64,000 nt of DNA, taken from Pseudomonas abietaniphila. GTDB lineage: Bacteria > Pseudomonadota > Gammaproteobacteria > Pseudomonadales > Pseudomonadaceae. Where the stretch lies: NCBI RefSeq assembly GCF_039697315.1, contig NZ_CP155619.1:2232001-2296000 (forward strand), in the 5' to 3' direction. This document shows positions 36,094 through 51,579 of this stretch, in pieces; within the stretch, counting starts at the first letter, position 1; each line of letters starts with the position of its first letter. The notes beneath the pieces are model-generated. The model was not told the DNA's origin, did no database searches, and saw only the letters and a list, made by a program, of their open reading frames with translations. The position numbers and the translations under genes are program-made.

Positions 36094-36790
36094 TCTATCC
36101 GAAATGTCCCAGCTCGCGCCGATCTTCCGCGAGCTGTTCAAGGGTTACCACATCAGCCGCCGCGACCCGGAGCTGTACGCCCAATTATCGAACGCCCAGG
36201 ACCAGTACCGCACGCTGTTCAAGGCCCTCGGTTTCGAACTGGTCTGCGACACCCGCGGCTTCTATTATTTCGTCCCCGATCTGGCCGCCGCACAAGTCAA
36301 CAAGACTGCGCAGCGCCTGGCGCTCTTCACCTTCATTCTCGTCGAGCACCTGGCTGACCAGGGCCGCGACCCTGTCGCCGTGCTGGACGGTGGCAGCCTG
36401 GGCCGCGATGAACTCCCGTCGCTGCTGGAGAAGTACCGCGACCTGTTTCTTCAGGCCGAGGTGCAGACCCAGGAAGAGCTGGAAGAGAAAATCATGCGCC
36501 GCATGACGCAGCTCGGCTTCGCTTCCGAAGAGGTGGGCATCTATCGCTTCCTGCCACCGATGCACCGCTTCCTTGATGTCTGCCTGTCGGTCCAGCAGGA
36601 CCGGGATCTGGCCGCCAGTCTGCACAGCGATCTGCCCTTGCCGACGCCGGTGTTGATCGACGATGACAGCGACGAAAAACTGCTGCAGACCGACGATCCG
36701 CTGGATCTGGCCGAGTTTGAGGAAACCGAAGAATCCGAAGAGCAGGCCCTTGCCCGCGCGATCGCCGAAGAACAGGAGCTTGATGTATGA
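36083..36790 (+). CDS. mksE: MksE, small subunit of the MksBEF condensin
   Basis: The 235-residue protein binds the kleisin MksF. It has a winged-helix-type core (SQLAPIFRELFKGYHISRRD, YRTLFKALGFELVCDTRGFYYFVPD), as in MukE and JetB, then an acidic tail (DDDSDEKLLQTDDPLDLAEFEETEESEEQ). It starts within mksF (11-bp overlap) and its stop overlaps the mksB ATG (ATGA), so the three are translated from one mRNA in fixed proportion. Confidence 0.92.
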   Translation: MHLDLSEMSQLAPIFRELFKGYHISRRDPELYAQLSNAQDQYRTLFKALGFELVCDTRGFYYFVPDLAAAQVNKTAQRLALFTFILVEHLADQGRDPVAVLDGGSLGRDELPSLLEKYRDLFLQAEVQTQEELEEKIMRRMTQLGFASEEVGIYRFLPPMHRFLDVCLSVQQDRDLAASLHSDLPLPTPVLIDDDSDEKLLQTDDPLDLAEFEETEESEEQALARAIAEEQELDV

Positions 36791-39621
36791 GCCAGGAACG
36801 CTACGGCATCCGCCGCTTTGCCCTGCTGAACACGGCCGGTTACAGCCTCGGGCTGTTTCCGCTGGAACACCCGCTGTCGGTCTATGGCGCGAACAACCTC
36901 GGTAAGAGTGCCTCGATCAACGCGCTGCAATTCCCGATTCTGGCACGCATGTCGGACATGAGCTTCGGCAAATACAGCCTTGATCAGTCGCGCCGCTTTT
37001 ACTTCGCGACAGACACCAGCTACATCCTGGTCGAAGTCGCGCTGCCTCACGGCCCCCACGTGATCGGCGTGGTCGGTCGCGGCCCGGGCGGCGGTTTCGG
37101 TCACCAGTTCTTTGCCTATGCCGGCAAACTGGATCTGGCCCATTACCAGAAGAACGACACCTGCCTGCGCCAGAAAGAACTGTTCACCAACCTGGAAAGC
37201 CAAGGCCTGAAAGCCTACGAGCTTAAGCCTGATGAGCTGCGTCGCTTGCTGGTGGGCGGTCACACGTCGATCCCGCTGGACCTGACGCTGATCCCGCTGC
37301 GCTCGACCAGTGAGCAGAGCCTGAAGACATTCCGCGCACTGTTCATCAACTTGCTGCACATGCGGGAAATCACCGCAGCCAAACTCAAGCAGCTGTTCCT
37401 CGATGCGTTCGAACACAGCCTGCGCTCCGGCAGCGTCGACTACATTGCCGCGTGCGAAGAAGCCTTCCGCGATGTCCGTCGCATGGAGCAGGACTACAAC
37501 GCTCTGGTTCTGGCAGGTCCGCTGGTTGAAGCGCTGGCCAACGGCGTGAAACAACGCGACATCTTGCGCGGCAAGCTGCATCGCCTCTCGCCACTGCTCG
37601 ATTCGTTGCTCGGCACCTGGCAGGACTACTCCAACGCACGCAAGGAAGAGCTGGTCATTCAGGCCGAGCACTATCGCGGCGAGCAAGACGCGCTGCAAAA
37701 CGATCAGCGTGGCGGCACTCAGGAACTGATGCGCCTGGAGCGTGAGATCAGCAACATCCAGCGCTGGATCGGCGAACTGGCTGTGCTGAAGAATCGTTTC
37801 GCGCTGGTCGACGACGTCAAAACGCTTGAACAGCAGTTGCTGGCTGCCAAAGACGCGCATGATGAACTGGCAGGTGCACTGGCTCAGTCTCGTCAGTTCA
37901 GTGCGGAAGATCTGGATGAGCGCCTGCGCGATCTGGAAAAACGCCTGAAGTCGGTGAAGCAGCAACTCGATCACGCTGACAACAACAGCTATGCCCGTCT
38001 TCGCGAAGAGTTTTCCCAACCCGATGTCGAACGCCTGATGCGCCTGTTCAACAGCGCACTGTTCAGCCTGCCGTTGGGTGAGCAAGGCATTGCGCTGGAC
38101 GACGGCGAAGCGTGGGTCAAATCTCTGGAAGCGATTCTCGACGGCTTCAAAGGCGAGCGTTTCGAAGTGCCGGGGCTGTCGATCAACCTTTCGCACATCG
38201 AACCGCCCGCCTTGCAGGCACTGGCTGACCGCGCGGCCTTGCGCGATCAGAAAGAACGCCTGGAGAAAGAGCTCAAACAGCTGAAAACCCAGCAAGCGGT
38301 GGCGGCTGACCGCGCTGCGAGCAAGACTCAGACTGAAGCGCTGTATCAACAGGTGCTGGACGCTCAGAAGGCGCTGGAAGATTTCCGCCGTACCCAGACG
38401 TTGACGGCCGAGGAAGGCGAGAAGCTGGAGCAACTGGCGCAGATGGAAGCCGCGCAAGACGAACTCAAACGTTCCAGCGATGCTTTCACCGAGCGCGTCC
38501 AACAACTGTCGGCCAAGCTGCAATTGGTCGGCCGTCAGATTGGTGATCTCGAATCCAAACAACGCACGCTGGACGACGCCTTGCGTCGCCGTCAGCTATT
38601 GCCCACAGATCTGCCATTCGGCACTCCGTTCATGGAGCCCGTGGACGACTCGCTGGATAACTTGCTGCCATTGCTCAATGACTATCAGGACAGCTGGCAA
38701 GGTCTGCTGCGCTGCGACGGTCAGATTGAAGCGCTGTACGCGCAGGTACGCCTGAAAGGCGTCGCCAAGTTCGACAGCGAAGACGACATGGAGCGACGCC
38801 TGCAATTGTTGATCAACGCCTATGCGCACCGCACCGATGAAGCCCTGACGCTGGGCAAGGCTCGGCGTGCAGCCGTCACCGACATTGCACGTACGCTGCG
38901 GAACATCCGCAGTGACTATGACAGCCTTGAACACCAACTGGCATTGTTCAACCGCGAGATCAACCGTCGTCAGGTCTCCAACCTCGAAAGCTTCCGCATC
39001 GTGCTCGCGCCGAACAAAGAAGCGCTCAAGCACATCGATCAGATCATCCACAGCGCCGGTCAGTACGAAGAAGGCGAAACGCTGTCGGTGTTCGACCTGA
39101 GTCAGAGCGCAGAACAGGACAACAAGAACGAAGAGGCCAAGGAATACCTGGCGCGTCTCGTGGCCGCGAACCATAACCAACTGGGCCTGAAAGACCTGTT
39201 CGAGTTGGCGTTCGAAATCACCAAGGTGAACAGCCAGCCGGTTATCCACACCGACATCGACGGTGCGGCGTCCAACGGCACGACCATGACCATCAAGGCG
39301 CTAACCAACATGTACTTGTTGCTGCACTTGATGGACCGCGATCAGGCTGGTCGCGTTCGGCTGCCTTACTATCTGGATGAAGCGGCTGACATTGACGAAA
39401 GAAACCAGGCGGCGCTGCTGGAGACAAGCCTGCAATTGGGCTTCGTGCCAATCCTGGCGAGCGTGAAGCCTCAGGTGTCGGCACACGTAGCGATCGACCT
39501 TGAAGGCGGCAGTGGCCCTGCCGGGATCTACATCGATGAGGCGGACTGGAAGTACATTCGTCGTCGTGACGAAGTGACAACCGTCAAAGCCGTTGAAGTG
39601 GCTGAAGAAGCGGCGGAATAA
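36787..39621 (+). CDS. mksB: MksB, SMC-like ATPase of the MksBEF condensin
   Basis: The 944-residue protein organises chromosomal DNA by ATP-driven loop formation with MksE and MksF. Walker A is GANNLGKS (residues 34-41). Two long coiled-coil blocks (residues about 285-500 and 510-650, for example QKERLEKELKQLKTQQAVAADRAASKTQ) flank a hinge-like region. Walker B is YYLDEAADIDERNQAALLE near residue 870. The size is right for MksB and smaller than MukB. No fourth gene of the JetD/MksG nuclease type follows; a terminator and then the rRNA operon do. This fits a housekeeping segregation role, not plasmid defence. Confidence 0.93.
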   Translation: MSQERYGIRRFALLNTAGYSLGLFPLEHPLSVYGANNLGKSASINALQFPILARMSDMSFGKYSLDQSRRFYFATDTSYILVEVALPHGPHVIGVVGRGPGGGFGHQFFAYAGKLDLAHYQKNDTCLRQKELFTNLESQGLKAYELKPDELRRLLVGGHTSIPLDLTLIPLRSTSEQSLKTFRALFINLLHMREITAAKLKQLFLDAFEHSLRSGSVDYIAACEEAFRDVRRMEQDYNALVLAGPLVEALANGVKQRDILRGKLHRLSPLLDSLLGTWQDYSNARKEELVIQAEHYRGEQDALQNDQRGGTQELMRLEREISNIQRWIGELAVLKNRFALVDDVKTLEQQLLAAKDAHDELAGALAQSRQFSAEDLDERLRDLEKRLKSVKQQLDHADNNSYARLREEFSQPDVERLMRLFNSALFSLPLGEQGIALDDGEAWVKSLEAILDGFKGERFEVPGLSINLSHIEPPALQALADRAALRDQKERLEKELKQLKTQQAVAADRAASKTQTEALYQQVLDAQKALEDFRRTQTLTAEEGEKLEQLAQMEAAQDELKRSSDAFTERVQQLSAKLQLVGRQIGDLESKQRTLDDALRRRQLLPTDLPFGTPFMEPVDDSLDNLLPLLNDYQDSWQGLLRCDGQIEALYAQVRLKGVAKFDSEDDMERRLQLLINAYAHRTDEALTLGKARRAAVTDIARTLRNIRSDYDSLEHQLALFNREINRRQVSNLESFRIVLAPNKEALKHIDQIIHSAGQYEEGETLSVFDLSQSAEQDNKNEEAKEYLARLVAANHNQLGLKDLFELAFEITKVNSQPVIHTDIDGAASNGTTMTIKALTNMYLLLHLMDRDQAGRVRLPYYLDEAADIDERNQAALLETSLQLGFVPILASVKPQVSAHVAIDLEGGSGPAGIYIDEADWKYIRRRDEVTTVKAVEVAEEAAE

Positions 39622-39640
39622 GCTGAACTGAGTTGGACAG

Positions 39641-39669
39641 AAAGCCCCGCAGAGATGCGGGGCTTTTTT
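39641..39669 (+). terminator. Terminator of the mksFEB operon
   Basis: AAAGCCCCGC and GCGGGGCTTT form a 10-bp stem around AGAGAT, followed by more T residues. It ends the condensin operon 20 bp after mksB. Confidence 0.95.
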
Positions 39670-39858
39670 GTGGGTGTGTTTCAGCGATCAAGGGTGTTGC
39701 GTAAGGAGGCTTGAACATCTGGGAGCCGTTATCGCAAATGGGCTGATTACGCTTTGAGATGCGGGGACGAGGATCCAGAGCGTTGTGCACGCTTTGGTCG
39801 GAGTGAGCTAGCTCAGGATGAAACCGTAAGGGCTTCAAGCTTTTTCACGCGCAAAAAC

Positions 39859-39890
39859 AAAACCCCATCTGCATTCGCAGATGGGGTTTT
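39859..39890 (-). terminator. Terminator of the rRNA operon
   Basis: AAAACCCCATCTGC pairs perfectly with GCAGATGGGGTTTT around ATTC. For the minus-strand rRNA transcript the stem is followed by a T-run. It lies just beyond the 5S gene. Confidence 0.93.
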
Positions 39891-39900
39891 GGAATTTAAT

Positions 39901-40016
39901 CTTGACGATGACCTACTCTCACATGGGGAAACCCCACACTACCATCGGCGATGCATCGTTTCACTGCTGAGTTCGGGATGGGATCAGGTGGTTCCAACGC
40001 TCTATGGTCGTCAAGA
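39901..40016 (-). rRNA. 5S ribosomal RNA
   Basis: The complement reads TTGACGACCATAGAGC at the 5' side and GTAGGTCATCGTCAAG at the 3' side, with the two ends pairing as helix I. Internal landmarks CCGAACTCAGCAGTGAAAC and CCCATGTGAGAGTAGG are those of 5S. Ends are approximate to a base or two. It follows the 23S gene by about 150 bp in the operon. Confidence 0.96.
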
Positions 40017-40166
40017 AATTCGTGTACTGACTCGTGACCGTATGGCCTCGCTTCAGCAAATCGGGTATGTGATCAGGTCTTGCCTGTCTTGCAAACTTTC
40101 GGTGCGTGTCGTCTTCACAGTCACCGCAATCTGTGCTCATCGAGTCGCAGATTGCTTGGGTGTTAT

Positions 40167-43058
<2,892 letters not shown>

Positions 43059-43307
43059 CATATAACCCCAAGCAATCTGGTTATACTGTGAAGACGACAT
43101 TCGCCGAAAGTTTGCATTCACAAACTTTACCTTAGCCTGAATGAACACCAGTGAAAGTGCCATCCAGTCTATCTTTCTATCACATACCCAAATTTTTAAA
43201 GAACGATTCTGACAAAGATCAGAAATCAACATTCAGCCTTCAATCGAAGGAAATGCTCATTTCTAAGCTTTAGCGGACAACTGTCTGTACCCAACTACTA
43301 CGGTAAA
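43059..43307 (-). other. 23S leader and tRNA-Ala to 23S spacer with boxA
   Basis: The spacer between tRNA-Ala and 23S (minus strand) carries a boxA-type antitermination element, GTTCTTTAAAAA, at 43193-43204. A stretch flanking 23S pairs with sequence after its 3' end and forms the processing stalk. Part of this sequence (TTGCTTGGGTGTTATATGG-like) repeats on the 3' side of 23S. Confidence 0.75.
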
Positions 43308-43383
43308 TGGTGGAGCCAAGCGGGATCGAACCGCTGACCTCCTGCGTGCAAGGCAGGCGCTCTCCCAGCTGAGCTATGGCCCC
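43308..43383 (-). tRNA. tRNA-Ala (anticodon TGC) in rRNA spacer
   Basis: The complement GGGGCCATAGCTCAGCTGGG begins a complete cloverleaf with anticodon TGC (CCTTGCACG loop region), TPsiC GTTCGATCC and encoded CCA. It is 76 bases and the second of the two spacer tRNAs. Confidence 0.97.
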
Positions 43384-43409
43384 GTATCGCTACAGGGTGC
43401 ACCGGTAAT

Positions 43410-43486
<77 letters not shown>

Positions 43487-43550
43487 AATCGTCTTCTTCA
43501 ATGAATCAAGCAATTCGTGTGGGAACTTGCGAAGAAGCTGAGTCTTCGAT

Positions 43551-45087
<1,537 letters not shown>

Positions 45088-45237
45088 AATACTGCAATCG
45101 GGTTTTGAGAAAACCCTATAAACTTGGCTCAGCAATCGTTGGTTAAACCATGATTTCTCGTGGAGTAACATGCGATGCTGATAATCAGTTGACTTCAGTC
45201 TTACAGCGCAAGCACCCACACGAATTGCTTGATTCAG

Positions 45238-45249
45238 TTGTTAAAGAGC
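45238..45249 (-). promoter_or_regulatory. rRNA leader boxA antitermination site
   Basis: The complement GCTCTTTAACAA matches the conserved boxA of rRNA leaders, where NusB/NusE load the antitermination complex. It lies about 40 bases after the predicted P1 start and 150 bases before 16S. Confidence 0.88.
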
Positions 45250-45286
45250 GGTTGGTTAAGAGCTTTTCGTCTCAACCGAGGCGCGC

Positions 45287-45314
45287 ATTCTACAGCGTCC
45301 TCTGTATCTGTCAA
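45287..45314 (-). promoter_or_regulatory. rRNA operon promoter P1 (nearest to 16S)
   Basis: TTGACA (45309-45314) and TAGAAT (45287-45292) are spaced by 16 bp on the minus strand, followed by a GC-rich GCGCGCC discriminator, typical of stringently controlled promoters. Confidence 0.88.
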
Positions 45315-45405
45315 GCGGTTATTTTCAGAAGTTTTCAAAGTTTCCTTTGCAACTTCAACCACTTGCGCTTCGTTCGACTTGGCGTCTCACGTCAGCGGGA
45401 GGCGA

Positions 45406-45433
45406 ATTCTACAGCGTTACAATCTGCTGTCAA
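45406..45433 (-). promoter_or_regulatory. rRNA operon promoter P2 (middle)
   Basis: TTGACA (45428-45433) and TAGAAT (45406-45411) with a 16-bp spacer, followed by TCGCCTCCCGC. It has the same architecture as P1. Confidence 0.85.
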
Positions 45434-45554
45434 CTCCCTTTTTCACCGCTGTCGATTCAAGCATCTGAACCGAAGCCCTTCCTCGCTGCTTACTTCGTCC
45501 AACTCGTTGATTCTCAAGGAGTTTTCCGTTTCGTCTGCGCCGGAAGTGGGGCGA

Positions 45555-45582
45555 ATTATAGAGACATTCAGAGGGGCGTCAA
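45555..45582 (-). promoter_or_regulatory. rRNA operon promoter P3 (farthest upstream)
   Basis: TTGACG (45577-45582) and TATAAT (45555-45560) with a 16-bp spacer, followed by TCGCCCC. Its -35 lies only 8 bp beyond the msrQ stop, so any UP element would fall inside msrQ. An AT-rich stretch (AAATAAGTG-like) lies just upstream of the -35. Confidence 0.82.
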
Positions 45583-45590
45583 GCACTTAT

Positions 45591-46211
45591 TTAAACTTTT
45601 GTTACAGCAGCTGCTCTTCTCCCCGTCCGACGCGGGATTCGCCGAGCAATTGCAGGGATTCTAAGTATCAACAGGAAAGCGCCAATGCCGGCATATATAG
45701 CCCACTCTTTTAGATCTGCCCTAACGATCCACAACATATGCAGCAATCCCAGCCCGAGGACGGCGTAGCTGAGCCGATGGAGTTTCTTCCACCGCGCACC
45801 CAAACGACGCTGGCTGTAACGATTGGACGTTAACGCCAGCGCCAGCAAACAGAGGAAACCCAGGCTCCCGACAATAATGTAAGGCCGCTTGACCAGCTCG
45901 ACGCCGAGCTGCGCCCAGTCGAATCCCAGGATAAAGAACCCATACGCCAGCATGTGCACCACCACACAGGCAAAACACCACAGCCCCAACTGGCGGCGAA
46001 CCGCGACCCAGCCCGGCCACCCACTCACTCGCTGCAAAGGCGTCATCGCCAAGGTGATCAACAGCAGCACGAGCGTGCCCAAGCCAAAACGATCCACCAG
46101 CACCTTTCCGGGATCGGGTCCCAAATCGAGAAGCCACGCCTGACGGAGCCACACGACAGGCGGGATGCAGATGGCAATGAAGACAGACAGACGCCAGAAC
46201 GGATAACGCAT
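45591..46211 (-). CDS. msrQ: MsrQ, haem-binding membrane subunit of the periplasmic methionine sulfoxide reductase
   Basis: MsrQ (formerly YedZ) passes electrons from the quinone pool to MsrP. The 206-residue protein has six hydrophobic segments and His residues in [30 protein letters not shown] and KKLHRLSY that can bind haem b. It starts at ATG 46211, sharing one base with the msrP stop (TGATG); a TTG three bases earlier is an alternative. It is the last gene before the rRNA promoters, with no terminator seen between. Confidence 0.94.
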   Translation of the reverse strand: MRYPFWRLSVFIAICIPPVVWLRQAWLLDLGPDPGKVLVDRFGLGTLVLLLITLAMTPLQRVSGWPGWVAVRRQLGLWCFACVVVHMLAYGFFILGFDWAQLGVELVKRPYIIVGSLGFLCLLALALTSNRYSQRRLGARWKKLHRLSYAVLGLGLLHMLWIVRADLKEWAIYAGIGAFLLILRIPAIARRIPRRTGRRAAAVTKV

Positions 46212-47224
46212 CAATAGTTTTTCCGAAGATCCAAGCCTGTATAGAGAGAAGCCACCTGCTCGCCATATCCGTTGAACATTTCTGTCTGCCGAATATTGGG
46301 ACTGAACAGCCCACTGGGAAGACGCCGCTCGTGGGCTTGCGTCCAGCGCGGGTGATCGACGGTAGGGTTTACATTGGCATAGAAGCCGTACTCATTCGCC
46401 GCGATGCTTTGCCACGTGGTTTTCGGCTGCTCGCTCACCAGGCTGATGCGCACAATCGATTTCACACTCTTGAAGCCGTATTTCCATGGAACGACCAAGC
46501 GCAACGGTGCACCGTTCTGGTTTGGCAGCTCACGTCCGTACATGCCCACCGCCAGAATCGCCAGTGGATTCATCGCTTCGTCCAGTCGCAGCCCTTCCAC
46601 ATAAGGCCAGTCGATCAACGCAAAACCGGATCGCTGACCCGGCATCGTCTTCGGGTCTTGCAGCGTTTCGAAGCGAATGTATTTTGCATTCGCCGTCGGC
46701 TCGACTTGCTTGAGCAGGGCGGAAATCGGAAAGCCCATCCAGGGGATTACCATCGACCAGGCCTCGACACAACGCAATCGGTAGATGCGCTCTTCCAATT
46801 GATAAGGCTTCATGAAGTCTTCAAGCGCATAGCGCCCAGGTTTGCCCACTTCCCCGTCGATCACCACACTCCAAGGCTCGGTCTTGAGTGAACCGGCGTT
46901 TTGCGCAGGGTCGCCCTTATCGGTGCCGAACTCGTAGAAGTTGTTGTAGTGGGTCGCGTCCTTGAACGGGGTAATGGCCTCGCCCTTGACCGTCATGGCC
47001 TGCCACTGGGTGGTTGAGAGCTTGTCTTTGAACCAGCTCGGGGCGGCACCCGGCTCGACATCGGCGTATTGCGACGCATCGCTGGCCACGGACCAGCGCG
47101 GCAACGCACCGACAGCAAGCCCGGCAAGCGAGCTTCCCAGCAGAGAGCGGCGAGAGAGATAGAAGGATTCTGGTGTGACATCCGACTCTTTGCAGTCAGA
47201 GGCCAAAGGGGATTTGATCAGCAT
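46211..47224 (-). CDS. msrP: MsrP, molybdopterin periplasmic protein-methionine-sulfoxide reductase
   Basis: MsrP (formerly YedY) repairs oxidised methionines in periplasmic proteins. The 337-residue protein has a Tat signal with twin arginine ([20 protein letters not shown]) and the molybdenum-coordinating Cys in [29 protein letters not shown] and [18 protein letters not shown] are typical of the family. The ATG start is at 47224. It is co-transcribed with msrQ, the normal pair. The Tat signal is preceded by an unusually long N-region of about 23 residues. Confidence 0.95.
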   Translation of the reverse strand: MLIKSPLASDCKESDVTPESFYLSRRSLLGSSLAGLAVGALPRWSVASDASQYADVEPGAAPSWFKDKLSTTQWQAMTVKGEAITPFKDATHYNNFYEFGTDKGDPAQNAGSLKTEPWSVVIDGEVGKPGRYALEDFMKPYQLEERIYRLRCVEAWSMVIPWMGFPISALLKQVEPTANAKYIRFETLQDPKTMPGQRSGFALIDWPYVEGLRLDEAMNPLAILAVGMYGRELPNQNGAPLRLVVPWKYGFKSVKSIVRISLVSEQPKTTWQSIAANEYGFYANVNPTVDHPRWTQAHERRLPSGLFSPNIRQTEMFNGYGEQVASLYTGLDLRKNY

Positions 47225-47295
47225 GATGACTCCGCAGCGATGGAGAACTGAAGCATCTATAGCTGCGGAGTATGCGGGAAAGGAGGCGGTTCGAA

Positions 47296-48144
47296 CTACT
47301 TGTGCCGACGCAAGCGCAACAGATACTGAATCGGACCGGATGCTGCGTAACCAAGGAAAATCAGCAGCAGAATGCGTGGCGGATCGCTGAATACGACAGC
47401 AAAGACCAACACCACTGCCAGAATCGCAACGAAAGGCACACGCCCTTTCAGATCCAACTCCTTGAAGCTGTTGTACTTGATGTTACTGACCATCAGCATG
47501 CCCGCCGCCGCGACCAGCAGAGCGACCAGAAAAGACAGTTTGGAGCCCTGGATGCCGTAGTCGCTGAATGCCCACACGGTTCCGGCCACGACGCCCGCTG
47601 CAGCCGGACTGGCCAGGCCAATGAAATAGCGCTTGTCGGCTTTGCCCACTTGCGTATTGAAACGCGCAAGGCGCAGTGCGGCGCCTGCGACATAGATAAA
47701 GGCGACCATCCAGCCGACTTTGCCCATGTCACCCAACGCCCAGCCGAATGCCAGCAGCGCCGGCGCCACACCGAAGGCAACCATGTCGGACAGCGAGTCG
47801 TACTCGGCGCCGAACGCACTTTGGGTATTGGTCATGCGCGCGACGCGACCATCCAGCCCGTCGAGGACCATGGCCACGAATATGGCGATGGCCGAAAACG
47901 CGAAGTATTTGCTCGCCCCCGCCAGATCACCCGCACTCATCGCGCTTTGAGCACTCATCGCGCTGATGATAGCGTAGAAACCCGCGAACAGGTTCGCCGT
48001 GGTAAAGAGGTTCGGCAGCAGATAAATGCCGCGATGTCTGACCTTGCGGCCTTCGGCGTCGTGACCCTCTTCTATATGTTCATCGATCGGTAGCAGGCTT
48101 TCGGCGTCAGAGGCCTTGTTCGGCTCTTCGGGACGTTCGCTCAT
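47296..48144 (-). CDS. pssA: CDP-diacylglycerol-serine O-phosphatidyltransferase
   Basis: PssA makes phosphatidylserine, the precursor of phosphatidylethanolamine, in the inner membrane. The protein is 282 residues from ATG 48144 ([21 protein letters not shown]), preceded by AAGG; a longer upstream frame lacks support. The CDP-alcohol phosphotransferase motif is [20 protein letters not shown] followed by YDSLSD (DGxxAR, G, D, D). About seven membrane segments follow. This is the multi-pass (Bacillus-type) form, not the soluble E. coli PssA. Downstream of the ilv genes, with its own gap. Confidence 0.94.
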   Translation of the reverse strand: MSERPEEPNKASDAESLLPIDEHIEEGHDAEGRKVRHRGIYLLPNLFTTANLFAGFYAIISAMSAQSAMSAGDLAGASKYFAFSAIAIFVAMVLDGLDGRVARMTNTQSAFGAEYDSLSDMVAFGVAPALLAFGWALGDMGKVGWMVAFIYVAGAALRLARFNTQVGKADKRYFIGLASPAAAGVVAGTVWAFSDYGIQGSKLSFLVALLVAAAGMLMVSNIKYNSFKELDLKGRVPFVAILAVVLVFAVVFSDPPRILLLIFLGYAASGPIQYLLRLRRHK

Positions 48145-48240
48145 GGACAATACCTTGCAGCTATGAAATTTCGACAGATGCTTGCGGCGACGTCGCGCCG
48201 GCAAACGATGCAGCTTTATACCAGATGAGCCCCCATAACG

Positions 48241-48266
48241 AAAAAACGCGACCCAGAGGTCGCGTT
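48241..48266 (-). terminator. Terminator of the ilvIHC group
   Basis: On the minus strand AACGCGACC pairs with GGTCGCGTT around CTCT (9 bp), followed by a T-run. It lies 32 bp after ilvC and separates it from pssA. Confidence 0.9.
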
Positions 48267-48297
48267 CTTCGTTAACCGGAACCCGATTTATACAATC

Positions 48298-49326
<1,029 letters not shown>

Positions 49327-49361
49327 TTATCTCGGCCGTTCAGGCCATTCGCAAAATTAAG

Positions 49362-49853
49362 TTAGATGCTCAGTACTTTGTCGCCGCGGGCGATGCCCGT
49401 TACGCCGCTGCGTACTGTTTCCAGGATGGCACTGGTGCCGATCGCCTGGATGAAGCTGTCCAGTTTGTCGCTCGTCCCTGCCAGCTGCACCGTGTAGACG
49501 CTGCTGGAAACATCAACGATCTGGCCGCGGAAGATGTCCGTGGTGCGCTTGATTTCCGCACGTTGGGCACCCGTAGCCTTGACCTTGATCAGCATCAGCT
49601 CGCGCTCGATATGGGCACTTTCCGACAGATCGACCAGCTTGACCACTTCAACCAGCTTGTTGAGGTTCTTGGTGATCTGCTCGATCACCTCATCGTGACC
49701 GACGGTGGTCAGCGTCAGACGCGACAGGGTCGGGTCCTCGGTCGGCGCCACGGTCAGGCTTTCGATGTTGTAGTTACGCTGCGAAAACAGGCCGACGACG
49801 CGAGACAAGGCACCCGGTTCGTTTTCCAGCAAAAGCGAAATGATGTGCCGCAT
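49362..49853 (-). CDS. ilvH: Acetolactate synthase small (regulatory) subunit
   Basis: The 163-residue subunit binds valine for feedback control of acetolactate synthase. It has an N-terminal ACT domain (MRHIISLLLENEPGALSRVVGLFSQRNYNIESL) and a C-terminal ALS-associated domain. The start lies one base after the ilvI stop. Confidence 0.97.
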   Translation of the reverse strand: MRHIISLLLENEPGALSRVVGLFSQRNYNIESLTVAPTEDPTLSRLTLTTVGHDEVIEQITKNLNKLVEVVKLVDLSESAHIERELMLIKVKATGAQRAEIKRTTDIFRGQIVDVSSSVYTVQLAGTSDKLDSFIQAIGTSAILETVRSGVTGIARGDKVLSI

Positions 49854-49854
49854 A

Positions 49855-51579
49855 TTAGGTACGCTCCGTCTTGCTCAGCCACATGTCGCGCATCGACCCG
49901 TCTCTGATCTGCATCGGATAGACGTGTTCGGCGACGTCGACCTGGATGTCGAGGAACACCAGGCGATCCTTCATGGCGAACGCTTCTTCCATTTTCGGCT
50001 TCAAGTCTTTCAGATCGGTGATCTTCATGCCGACGTGACCGTAGGCTTCGACCAGCTTCACGAAATCAGGCAGCGACTCCATGTAGGAGTGCGAGTGACG
50101 ACCGCTGTAGCTCATGTCCTGCCACTGACGGACCATGCCAAGCACGCCATTGTTGAGCAGAATGATCTTAACCGGCAGGTTGTACTGTAGGCAGGTCGAC
50201 AGCTCCTGAATGTTCATCTGGATACTGCCTTCACCCGTCACACAGGCAACATGTGCATCAGGGAAGCTCAGCGCTACGCCCATGGCCGCAGGAAGACCGA
50301 AGCCCATGGTGCCCAGACCACCGGAGTTGATCCAGCGGTTAGGCTTGTTGAAACGGTAGTACTGCGCGGCAAACATCTGATGCTGCCCCACGTCGGAGGT
50401 GACATAGGCATCGCCCTTGGTCACTTCGCACAGAGTTTCGATCACCGCCTGAGGCTTGATGACGCTGCCGTCACCGCGGTTGTACGGAAACAGGTCGCCG
50501 CCCGCACGCCATTCGTCAATCTGCTTCCACCAGGTCGCCACCGATTCCTTGTTAGGGGTCTCACCGATTTCCTTGAGTGTCGCAACCATTTCGGTCAGGA
50601 CGCTTTCTACAGGACCTACGATGGGCACGTCAGCCTTGATGGTCTTGGAGATCGAAGCCGGGTCGATATCGATGTGAATGATCTTGGCGCCAGGACAGAA
50701 ACGCGAGGCGCCGTTGATCACGCGATCGTCGAAACGCGCGCCGACAGCCAGAATAACGTCAGAATGGTGCATGGCCAGGTTGGCGGTGTAGCTGCCGTGC
50801 ATGCCCAGCATGCCGACGAACTGGCGATCGGTCCCCGGATAGCAGCCCAGGCCCATCAAGGTATTGGTCACCGGAGCGTTCAGCATTTGCGAGAGCTCGG
50901 TCAGCGGTGCCGAACCGTTGCCCATCACCACGCCGCCACCGGCGTAGATGATCGGACGCTTGGCGGCCAGGAGCATCTCCACCGCCTTGCGAATCTGCCC
51001 CGAATGACCACGAACTGCCGGACTGTAGGAGCGCAACTTGGCTTTTTTCGGGAAGACGTATTCGAATTTCTCGGCCGGGTTGGTCATGTCTTTTGGAATG
51101 TCGACCACGACAGGACCAGGACGGCCGGACTGCGCCAGGTAGAACGCCTTCTTCAGGACTTCCGGAATTTCCGACGGATGCTTGATCATGAAGCTGTGCT
51201 TCACGATCGGACGGGAGATACCGATCATGTCGGTTTCCTGGAATGCGTCGGTCCCCACCATGTTGCTGGGTACCTGACCCGACAGGACAACCATCGGAAT
51301 CGAGTCCATATAGGCGGTCGCGATACCGGTGATGGCGTTGGTCGCACCGGGACCTGAAGTCACCAGTACCACGCCAGCCTTGCCGGTGGCGCGCGCATAA
51401 CCGTCAGCCATGTGGGTCGCAGCCTGTTCGTGACGAACGAGGATGTGGCTCACGGCCGGCTCTTTGAACAGCGCGTCGTAAATATGCAGGAGGGCACCGC
51501 CCGGGTACCCATAGATATGCTCAACGCCTTCGTCACGCAAAAAGCGGACGACCATTTCAGCGCCAGATAAAAGCTCCAC
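49855..51579 (-). CDS. ilvI: Acetolactate synthase large subunit
   Basis: This thiamine diphosphate enzyme condenses pyruvate with pyruvate or 2-oxobutyrate, the first common step of branched-chain amino acid synthesis. The protein is 574 residues from GTG 51579 ([22 protein letters not shown]), preceded by AGAGGTG; the family N-terminus starts exactly there, so an upstream frame is rejected. Landmarks: [34 protein letters not shown] with the catalytic Glu, and the thiamine motif [20 protein letters not shown]. It is the first gene of ilvI-ilvH-ilvC. Confidence 0.97.
   Translation of the reverse strand: MELLSGAEMVVRFLRDEGVEHIYGYPGGALLHIYDALFKEPAVSHILVRHEQAATHMADGYARATGKAGVVLVTSGPGATNAITGIATAYMDSIPMVVLSGQVPSNMVGTDAFQETDMIGISRPIVKHSFMIKHPSEIPEVLKKAFYLAQSGRPGPVVVDIPKDMTNPAEKFEYVFPKKAKLRSYSPAVRGHSGQIRKAVEMLLAAKRPIIYAGGGVVMGNGSAPLTELSQMLNAPVTNTLMGLGCYPGTDRQFVGMLGMHGSYTANLAMHHSDVILAVGARFDDRVINGASRFCPGAKIIHIDIDPASISKTIKADVPIVGPVESVLTEMVATLKEIGETPNKESVATWWKQIDEWRAGGDLFPYNRGDGSVIKPQAVIETLCEVTKGDAYVTSDVGQHQMFAAQYYRFNKPNRWINSGGLGTMGFGLPAAMGVALSFPDAHVACVTGEGSIQMNIQELSTCLQYNLPVKIILLNNGVLGMVRQWQDMSYSGRHSHSYMESLPDFVKLVEAYGHVGMKITDLKDLKPKMEEAFAMKDRLVFLDIQVDVAEHVYPMQIRDGSMRDMWLSKTERT

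Noticed and set aside
33856..36141. Very long minus-strand frame of over 750 codons
   Set aside because: Beyond 34671 it is antisense to mksF; only the 271-residue C-terminal part has its own start and coding character.
36541..38562. Long minus-strand frame opposite mksB
   Set aside because: It is an antisense shadow in GC-rich DNA; mksB has clear Walker motifs and coiled coils.
34816..39621. Wadjet plasmid-defence system
   Set aside because: The JetD/MksG nuclease gene is absent; a terminator and rRNA follow mksB, so the locus fits housekeeping MksBEF.
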